Source: an uncultured Oscillibacter sp. (GTDB taxonomy: Bacteria > Bacillota > Clostridia > Oscillospirales > Oscillospiraceae). Taken from it: DNA of 21,595 nt. Every line of letters begins with the position of its first letter. Positions within the stretch are counted from its first letter, which is position 1. The DNA lies in NCBI RefSeq assembly GCF_900546705.1, contig NZ_URDP01000032.1:1-21595 (forward strand), written 5' to 3'. Shown here piece by piece: positions 6,227-12,020 of this stretch. The position numbers and the translations under genes are program-made. Under the pieces are notes generated by a model. That model made no database searches and had not been told where the DNA came from. It was given only the letters and a program-made list of their open reading frames with translations.

Positions 6227-6258
6227 AAAAATAGAGAGGCTTGCGCCTCTCTATTTTT
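6227..6258 (-). terminator. Intrinsic terminator downstream of the EF-G-like gene
   Basis: Perfect 14-base arms (6227-6240, 6245-6258) with a 4-base loop. The outer five bases give A-run/T-run pairs, so it could act in both directions. It lies 20 bases beyond the relic copy of the EF-G-like gene end (6279-6341) but 220 bases beyond the real stop at 6478. Confidence 0.85.
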
Positions 6259-6278
6259 ATTGTGCAAAAGCGGGCCGG

Positions 6279-6341
6279 TTACTCCTTCTCCGCCAGAGTC
6301 TTTGCCTCCGCGATGGCCTTTTCCTGGGCTGCGGGCGGGCA
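6279..6341 (-). pseudogene. Relic copy of the EF-G-like gene 3' end
   Basis: 63 bases that match 6478-6540 at 61 positions. On the minus strand they encode CPPAAQEKAIAEAKTLAEKE and a stop, with one Ala-to-Thr change from the intact C-terminus. Sequence upstream of the copy is unrelated, so no protein is made. The relic, not the intact gene, is next to the terminator at 6227-6258. Confidence 0.88.
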
Positions 6342-6477
6342 CTGCGCCGGGCCGAAATCCGCTCCGTTCCGCTTCCCTCTCCGGAAAGCTCCACGACGCT
6401 CCTTTGTCCCGGCTTTTTCCCACCGCGGACTGCGTCCGCGCCGGGAGCCCTGGTCGGACTGCCCGTGCAGAACCGGA
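6342..6477. other. 136-base spacer between intact and relic EF-G-like gene ends
   Basis: No gene or ribosome site is visible. It holds one inverted repeat, CGCGGAC (6424-6430), three bases, GTCCGCG (6434-6440), without a T-run. Transcription of the EF-G-like gene must cross this stretch to reach its terminator. Confidence 0.5.
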
Positions 6478-8553
6478 TTACTCCTTCTCCGCCAGGGCCT
6501 TTGCCTCCGCGATGGCCTTTTCCTGGGCTGCGGGCGGGCAGTCCTCGTAGCGGACGAAGTGGAAGGTGAAGCTGCCGCGGCTCTGGGTCATGGACCGCAG
6601 GTCGATGGCATAGCTGCCCATCTCGGCCATGGGCACCTCGGCGGTAATCACCTGGCCGCCGTCGCCGGTGGGGTCCATCCCCATGACACGGCCACGGCGC
6701 TTGTTGAGATCGCCGATGACGTCGCCCATGTAGCTGTCGGGCACGGTGACCTTCAGCTCGCCCACAGGCTCCAGCAGCACGGGATTGGCCTCGGGCAGGG
6801 CGGCCTTGTAGGCCAGCTGCGCGGCGGTCTTGAATGCGATTTCAGAGGAGTCCACGGGGTGATAGGAGCCGTCATAGAGCACGGCCTTCAGGTTCACCAC
6901 GGGATAGCCCGCCAGCGGGCCGTGGGCGCAGGCCTCCCGCAGGCCCTTCTCCACTGCCGGGAAGAAGTTCTTGGGCACGGAGCCACCGAAGACTTCCTCG
7001 GCAAAGACCATCTCCTCGGAGTCGGGATTGGGCTCGAAGCGGATCCACACGTCGCCGAACTGGCCGGAGCCGCCGGTCTGCTTCTTGTGGCGGCCCTGCT
7101 TCTGGACCACCTTGCGGATCTTCTCACGGTAGGGCACGCGGACGGGAGCCAGCTCGGCGTCCACGTTGAAGCGGCTCTTGAGCTTGCTGATGAGCACGTC
7201 CACCTGCATGTCGCCGGCGCCGGAGAGCACCATCTGGTGGGTCTCGGGGTTGTTGGTGACGGTGAAGGTGGGATCTTCCTCGTTCAGACGGGCAAGGCCC
7301 TGGGCAATCTTGTCCTCCTGGCCCCGGGTCTTGGGCACGATGGCCACGGAGTAGCAGGGCTCGGCGAAGGGAATGTTCTTGAGGGCCACCACCTTACGGG
7401 CATCGCACAACGTATCGCCGGTCTTGACCTTGTCCATCTTGGCGATGGCGCCGATGTCGCCGCAGGAGAGCTCCTTGACCTCGGTGGCCTTCTTGCCCCG
7501 CATGACATACAGGCGGCCCAGCTTCTCGCTGGCGCCGGTGCGGGCATTGACCATAGCCATATCCGGCGTGATGGAGCCGGAGAGCACCTTCACGAAGGAG
7601 TACTTGCCGTACTGGTCGGACACGGTCTTGAACACGAACGCGGTGGGCACGCCGCCGGGAGAGACCACGAACTCCTCGGTCTCGCCGTCGGCACGGGTGG
7701 CCTTGTGATAGTTGCCCTCCATGGGGTTGGGCAGCAGATCCACGATGTTGTCCATGAGCATGAGGGAGCCCATGCAGTTGACGGCGGAGCCGCACAGCAC
7801 GGGGAACAGGCTCAGCTCCCGGACACCCTGGCGCAGGCCCTGGATCATCTCAGCGTAGGTGAAGTCCTCGCCGCCGAAGAACTTGTCCATGAACTCCTCG
7901 CTGGTCTCGGCCACGGACTCCTTGAGGGCGTCGTTGAACTCGGTGATGACGTCGGCCTTGTCCTCGGGCACGTCGATCTCCACCCGCTTGAGGTCCTGCA
8001 TCTCATAGGCCCGCTTGTTGAGCACGTCGATCAGGCCGGTGACATGCTTGTCCTCGTCCCAGATGGGCACCACCAGGGGGGCGATCTTCTTGCCGAAGCG
8101 CTCCCGGAGGGCCTCGAAGGTGGCGTTGTAGTCACTGTTGTCCTCATCGGTCTTGGAGATGTAGACGAAGCGGGGCATGTTGCGCTCTTCGCAGTATTTC
8201 CACGCCTTCTCCAGGCCCACGGACACGCCGTCCTTGGCGGAGCAGACGATGATGGCGGCGTCGGCGGCCCGCAGGGCCTCCATCACCTCGCCGGCAAAGT
8301 CGAATGCGCCCGGGGTATCCAGCACATTGATGCGGCAGCCCTTGTATTCCAGCGGCGCCACGGCGGTGGAAAGGGAAATCTGACGCTTGATCTCCTCGGC
8401 GTCGTAATCGCAAACGGTATTTCCGTCAGAGACACGGCCCATGCGATCGATGGCGCCGGTAATATACAGCAGGCTCTCCGCCAGGGCGGTCTTGCCGTTT
8501 CCGCTGTGACCCAGCAGACAGACGTTGCGGATGTTTTGTACAGAATAGCTCAT
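6478..8553 (-). CDS. fusA: Elongation factor G-like translational GTPase (FusA2-type)
   Basis: The 691-residue protein has EF-G length and domain order: GTPase domain (~1-270), beta-barrel domain II (~290-380), and domains III-V ending LRSMTQSRGSFTFHFVRYE, a signature of EF-G domain V. It differs from canonical EF-G. The P-loop is GHSGNGKT (15-22), not GHIDAGKT. DTPG (79-82) is followed by AFDF, so the usual catalytic His is Ala83. The base-specificity motif is SKTD (133-136), not NKxD. Such changes are common in the EF-G-like paralogue group typified by Thermus EF-G-2, so I read it as a ribosome-associated paralogue rather than the main translocase; the str-operon fusA is not here. The symbol marks the family only. 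RBS AAGGAG lies about 10 bases before the ATG. Its 3' end is partly duplicated downstream. Confidence 0.88.
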   Translation of the reverse strand: MSYSVQNIRNVCLLGHSGNGKTALAESLLYITGAIDRMGRVSDGNTVCDYDAEEIKRQISLSTAVAPLEYKGCRINVLDTPGAFDFAGEVMEALRAADAAIIVCSAKDGVSVGLEKAWKYCEERNMPRFVYISKTDEDNSDYNATFEALRERFGKKIAPLVVPIWDEDKHVTGLIDVLNKRAYEMQDLKRVEIDVPEDKADVITEFNDALKESVAETSEEFMDKFFGGEDFTYAEMIQGLRQGVRELSLFPVLCGSAVNCMGSLMLMDNIVDLLPNPMEGNYHKATRADGETEEFVVSPGGVPTAFVFKTVSDQYGKYSFVKVLSGSITPDMAMVNARTGASEKLGRLYVMRGKKATEVKELSCGDIGAIAKMDKVKTGDTLCDARKVVALKNIPFAEPCYSVAIVPKTRGQEDKIAQGLARLNEEDPTFTVTNNPETHQMVLSGAGDMQVDVLISKLKSRFNVDAELAPVRVPYREKIRKVVQKQGRHKKQTGGSGQFGDVWIRFEPNPDSEEMVFAEEVFGGSVPKNFFPAVEKGLREACAHGPLAGYPVVNLKAVLYDGSYHPVDSSEIAFKTAAQLAYKAALPEANPVLLEPVGELKVTVPDSYMGDVIGDLNKRRGRVMGMDPTGDGGQVITAEVPMAEMGSYAIDLRSMTQSRGSFTFHFVRYEDCPPAAQEKAIAEAKALAEKE

Positions 8554-8588
8554 GATCTTTCCACTCCTTATGATAGTGCTGTGGCAGG

Positions 8589-8607
8589 GGCCCGGCCGGA
8601 CCGGGCC
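8589..8607 (-). other. GC-rich hairpin in the EF-G-like gene leader
   Basis: GGCCCGG and CCGGGCC arms with a 5-base loop lie about 38-56 bases downstream of the predicted start site, in a roughly 90-base leader. No T-run follows. It may affect mRNA stability or translation. Confidence 0.4.
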
Positions 8608-8651
8608 ATGACCGGGCTCCGATGACGTATGCCAGATCGCCTAATGTAGAA

Positions 8652-8680
8652 ATTATACAACGTCCGGCCGGGCAATACAA
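8652..8680 (-). promoter_or_regulatory. Sigma-A promoter of the EF-G-like gene
   Basis: On the minus strand TTGTAT (8675-8680), a 17-base spacer and a perfect TATAAT (8652-8657). Start predicted near 8645. Confidence 0.75.
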
Positions 8681-8751
8681 CTAAAATTTTGGCAGGTTAC
8701 CCATTTTGGGCAGGAAGGAGAAAAAGAACGCAAAAATTTGTCGCCGCAGGA

Positions 8752-8789
8752 AAAAAAGAAAGCGCCGCGGAGCGTTGACTCCGCGGCGC
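8752..8789 (-). terminator. Terminator of the rlmB/pseudo-ATPase transcript
   Basis: 11-base GC arms GCGCCGCGGAG (8762-8772) and its complement (8779-8789) with a 6-base loop. In the minus direction they are followed by TTTC and seven T. It begins 14 bases after the end of the gene at 8804. Confidence 0.88.
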
Positions 8790-8803
8790 GAAACCGGTGC
8801 GTC

Positions 8804-11026
8804 TCAATAGCGTCCCACCCGGTCGGACATGACCAGCACCGGCAGCACCCACAGCAGCAAAAACGCCACCAGGGACAGCGGCGTGAGCAGCCGGTACTCC
8901 CCCAGGGACGTCATGTAAAAGGCCAGCAGCGTGCCCACGGCGCTGCCCAGCAGGGAAAGCCCCGTGCCCCGGCGGGCGGCGGTGCACATGCGGCGGCTGC
9001 CCACCACGGCCTCGGCGTAGGGCAGCAGGCCCTCCCGGAACAGCAGCGCCCGGGGCACGCCCCGGTCCTGCTCGGCCTCGCTGAGGGCCACCCGGCTGCT
9101 CAGGTCCGGGTACTCCACCTTCACCTTCTTGTAGAACTTCCGGTGCAGCAGCGCCGGGGTGATGTTGGGGTCCCGGGCGGCCAGAATGGGCACCATATGG
9201 CTGCGGCGGATCATCCGCAGGGCGAAGTCCACGTTCTCCGAGGCGTTGTACTTGACGGCGAACACCGCCGCCAGCTGCCGGTCCACCGCCAGAAACACGC
9301 CGGTTTTCAGGTTGATGTTCCCCGGCAGGCGCACCTCCATCTTGCGCATGAAGGAGGCGGTGCCCATAAGCACGGACTCGCCCCGGATGGTGGCGGAGTA
9401 GCCGCCCTCCTCGTAAAAGCTGAAGTCGCAGGCCTCCTCCCGGCGGCCGCCCTCGCTGCGGGCAAGGTCGCCAAACAGCCGCTCCAGACCGCAGCCGGCG
9501 CAGCGGGCCATGGCGGCGGCGTAGCCGTACACCTTGGGCAGCTCCTCGCCGTAGGTCTTAACGCCGTTGAGCTGCATGGTGCCCGGCGGGAACAGGTCCG
9601 TGTCCGTGACGATGAGGCCCCGGCGGGCGCTGATCTTCTCGGCACCCTGCCATCCGGCCACGGCGCAGCCGGCCTTCTGCAGATGGCGGCCCAGGCGGGA
9701 AAAGGGCAGGCTCCAGCTCAGGGGCAGGGCGAAGGTGGCCCCGGCGGCCAAGATGGCCGACCAGTTCAAAAGGAAGTCGGCGCCCCGGCCCTGGCCCAGG
9801 GAGCTCAGTCCCGCGAACACCAGCGAGCCCACCGCCACAATGGGCAGCAGCGCCGTCTGCCACAGGGTGGGCATATCGTCGCACTTGAACGTATTGTAAA
9901 ACCCCTCCACGGCGCCGGTCTGCTTGCAGGCGCCCTTGTCCGTCTCCGTGACGAGATAGGGCGGCTCGTCGTCCAATGCCGCCGTGCGCAGCGTCTCGTA
10001 CTCCCCCTGGCTGCGGCGGCTGAGTCCCCACTGGGCAAAGGCCAGCGCCGTGCAGGTGACGGCGGCGTACGGCGTCACGGCAGTGCGCTCCGGCGACACC
10101 ACCGCCGCAATGCAGTCCCCCGCCGACACCAGGGCCGACAGGGCAATGAGTACCTCTGCCGTGCAGCGGCGGCGGCGCAGCAGATGCACGGCCCGGGAAA
10201 AGACGGAGCGGCACAGCAGCGCCGAGAGGATCAGGCATCCCAGCAGCGCGGCGGCCCGGTTGGCCACGCCGTCGGACCACCAGGGGATCACCACGCCGTA
10301 GGCCTCGGCGGCCAGGGTCAAAACCGGCACCAGCGCCATGGCGAAGGCCGCCGGCACCGTGCTCCGGCGGACCCGCCAGGCCCGGCGGCACTCCTCCGCC
10401 GCGTCCGGCAGCTCCGGCTCCGGTTCCGGGGGCTCCTCCTCTTCCTCCGGCTCCGGCGGCGGCGCCAGCCGTTCCGTTTCCTCCAGCTTCCGCCGGGAGA
10501 AAAGGCCCAGCCTGGGCCGCAGCAGCGGCTCCCGCCGCTCCTCCTCCATCACTGCGTCCACGGTACTGCCCACCACTTCCTCCAGGGAAATGGGATGGGG
10601 CGAGCGGGGCAGGGCCTCCTCCAGAGGCACCTCCTCTTTCTCCGGCTCCGGCGCTTCATGCGTCTGGGGCTCCTGGGGGGCGGAGGCGGCGCGGCGGAAG
10701 GGCAGGTGCCGTTCCCCGTGGCCGCGGCGGGCCCGGCGGGGCTGGGGCTCCTCCTCCGGTTTCTCCGTGCTTTCCGGCTCCGCCGGCGCTTTTTCCGGTG
10801 CTTCCTCCGGCGCCGGGCCGGACTCCTCCGCAGGCGGTGCCTGAGGTGCCTGTTCCGGCTCCGCCGTCTCCCGGGAGACGGTTTCCTCCACGTCCCGCAG
10901 GATCTTCTGCTCCCGGCTGGTGCCGTACTCGGCCAGAATCTCCTCCAGGGAGAACTCGCCGTCCGGGGGCACGTCGGTTCCGTCCGTCAGCGGATCATAT
11001 GGGGTTTTCTCATCCTGTGGGCTCAT
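8804..11026 (-). CDS. Membrane protein resembling a degenerate P1B-type ATPase, with acidic Pro/Glu-rich N-terminus
   Basis: 740 residues. Residues 1-215 are hydrophilic, rich in Glu and Pro, with two similar short motifs FSLEEILAEYG (25-35) and ISLEEVV (146-152). About eight membrane spans follow (~224-243, 256-275, 290-308, 316-332, 389-408, 420-440, 688-706, 712-733), the 4+2+2 layout of heavy-metal P-type ATPases. After span 6, ALPLSWSLPF aligns with the CPx-ALxxATP region but lacks the cysteines. RRGLIVTDTDLFPPGT (468-483) sits where FDKTGTLTxG should be, RGESVLMGTASFM (548-560) resembles the nucleotide-domain xGxxVLVGNxxLM, and ILAARDPNITPA (614-625) replaces the TGDNxxTA hinge. No TGES actuator motif is visible. 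I infer a pseudoenzyme unlikely to pump; its role is unknown. It follows rlmB by 36 bases in the same transcript. RBS AGAGGA lies 7 bases upstream. Confidence 0.75.
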   Translation of the reverse strand: MSPQDEKTPYDPLTDGTDVPPDGEFSLEEILAEYGTSREQKILRDVEETVSRETAEPEQAPQAPPAEESGPAPEEAPEKAPAEPESTEKPEEEPQPRRARRGHGERHLPFRRAASAPQEPQTHEAPEPEKEEVPLEEALPRSPHPISLEEVVGSTVDAVMEEERREPLLRPRLGLFSRRKLEETERLAPPPEPEEEEEPPEPEPELPDAAEECRRAWRVRRSTVPAAFAMALVPVLTLAAEAYGVVIPWWSDGVANRAAALLGCLILSALLCRSVFSRAVHLLRRRRCTAEVLIALSALVSAGDCIAAVVSPERTAVTPYAAVTCTALAFAQWGLSRRSQGEYETLRTAALDDEPPYLVTETDKGACKQTGAVEGFYNTFKCDDMPTLWQTALLPIVAVGSLVFAGLSSLGQGRGADFLLNWSAILAAGATFALPLSWSLPFSRLGRHLQKAGCAVAGWQGAEKISARRGLIVTDTDLFPPGTMQLNGVKTYGEELPKVYGYAAAMARCAGCGLERLFGDLARSEGGRREEACDFSFYEEGGYSATIRGESVLMGTASFMRKMEVRLPGNINLKTGVFLAVDRQLAAVFAVKYNASENVDFALRMIRRSHMVPILAARDPNITPALLHRKFYKKVKVEYPDLSSRVALSEAEQDRGVPRALLFREGLLPYAEAVVGSRRMCTAARRGTGLSLLGSAVGTLLAFYMTSLGEYRLLTPLSLVAFLLLWVLPVLVMSDRVGRY

Positions 11027-11062
11027 GGGTATTCCTCTTCAAACTTTTGTAGAAATGGATTT

Positions 11063-11833
11063 TTACGCCAGGCGCTGGCGCACCGCCTCATAGAGCAAAA
11101 TGGCAGCGGCGGCCGAGGCGTTGAGCGAGTCCAGCTTCCCGCTCATGGGGATGCTCACCAAAAAGTCGCAGTTCTCAGCGGCCAGGCGGGTCATGCCGTC
11201 GCCCTCACTGCCGATGACGATGGCCGCGGGGCCCTTGAGGTCCGCCTCATAGAGGCTGGTGGTGCCGCCGGCCGCCGTGCCGAACACCCACACGCCCTGC
11301 TTTTTCAGGTCTTTGAGCAGCGCCGGAATGTTGGGCACCCGGGCCACGGGCATATGGGCCACGGCGCCGGCGGACGTCTTGGCCACCACGGCGGTAAGGC
11401 CCGCGCTGCGGCGCTTGGGGATGATGACCCCGTGGGCGCCGGCGCAGCAGGCGGTGCGGATGATGGCGCCCAGGTTGTGGGGGTCGGAGATCTCGTCGCA
11501 CACCACCAGCAGCGGGTTCTCCCCCTTTTCCGCGGCGGCGGAGAGCATACTTTCCACGCTCACGTACTCCCGCACGGCAGCCAGGGCAATGACGCCCTGA
11601 TGGGCGTGGGTGCGGCTCATGGCGTCCAGCTTGCGCTTGTCCGCCTCCACCACCACCACGCCGGCGGCCCGGGCCTTGGAGGCGATGTGGCCCAGGGTCT
11701 TGTCCGTCTCGCCCTTCTGGAGATAGATCTTGTCGATGGTACTGCCGGCCCGCAGCGCCTCGATGACGGCGTTGCGGCCTTCGATGATGCCGTCCGCCTC
11801 GGCGGTCAGGCTGTCTTTTCTCTGTTCGTCCAT
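11063..11833 (-). CDS. rlmB: 23S rRNA (guanosine-2'-O-)-methyltransferase RlmB (SpoU/TrmH family)
   Basis: A SPOUT methyltransferase that uses S-adenosylmethionine to 2'-O-methylate 23S rRNA, classically G2251 in the peptidyl-transferase P loop. The 256-residue protein has the N-terminal RNA-binding domain starting IIEGRNAVIEAL (16-27). The three SpoU motifs follow: DEISDPHNLGAIIRTA (113-128, Asn120 and Arg126), IVIGSEGDGM (205-214) and IPMSGKLDSLNASAAAAILLYE (228-249), which form the knotted cofactor site. The start at 11833 is preferred over 11896 because GGGAG lies 5 bases upstream and the -10 box is at 11874. It is the first gene of a two-gene transcript with the pseudo-ATPase and is divergent from ftsH. 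RlmB versus a close TrmH paralogue cannot be fully separated by eye. Confidence 0.9.
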   Translation of the reverse strand: MDEQRKDSLTAEADGIIEGRNAVIEALRAGSTIDKIYLQKGETDKTLGHIASKARAAGVVVVEADKRKLDAMSRTHAHQGVIALAAVREYVSVESMLSAAAEKGENPLLVVCDEISDPHNLGAIIRTACCAGAHGVIIPKRRSAGLTAVVAKTSAGAVAHMPVARVPNIPALLKDLKKQGVWVFGTAAGGTTSLYEADLKGPAAIVIGSEGDGMTRLAAENCDFLVSIPMSGKLDSLNASAAAAILLYEAVRQRLA

Positions 11834-11873
11834 ACAGTCTCCCTCAACGAAAAAATTTCGACATTCGTGTTGT

Positions 11874-11902
11874 AGTATACCATAGAAGCCGGGCACAATA
11901 AA
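11874..11902 (-). promoter_or_regulatory. Extended -10 promoter of rlmB
   Basis: On the minus strand TATACT (11874-11879) with TGG before it. At 17 bases upstream the -35 is weak (TTTATT, 11897-11902), so the promoter probably relies on the extended -10. Confidence 0.55.
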
Positions 11903-11944
11903 GCTTAATTTACAGAAACTTCATCAAAAAGCCCTCCCTTGTTC

Positions 11945-11973
11945 TTGTGAGTTTCCAAGTTCTGTGGTATACT
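11945..11973 (+). promoter_or_regulatory. Sigma-A promoter of ftsH
   Basis: TTGTGA (11945-11950), a 17-base spacer and TATACT (11968-11973), preceded by TGG (extended -10). The leader to the ATG at 12021 is about 40 bases, and AAAGGAG sits 9 bases before the start. Confidence 0.75.
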
Positions 11974-12020
11974 GCGTTATAATTTTGAAGGCCTGCCAAC
12001 CCTGAAAGGAGTTCGCATAC

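Noticed and set aside
6424..6440. Terminator immediately after the intact EF-G-like gene
   Set aside because: The inverted repeat has no T-run on the minus strand; the first real terminator is at 6227-6258.
6241..8625. Very long plus-strand open frame opposite the EF-G-like gene
   Set aside because: It is a His/Leu/Gly-rich antisense shadow of a well-supported gene in GC-rich DNA, with no recognisable domain.
8554..8651. Known riboswitch in the EF-G-like gene leader
   Set aside because: Only one simple GC hairpin is visible; no conserved riboswitch core was recognised.
8738..11875. 1045-codon plus-strand open frame opposite the pseudo-ATPase and rlmB
   Set aside because: Low-complexity composition, crosses a terminator and two convincing minus-strand genes; antisense artefact of high GC.
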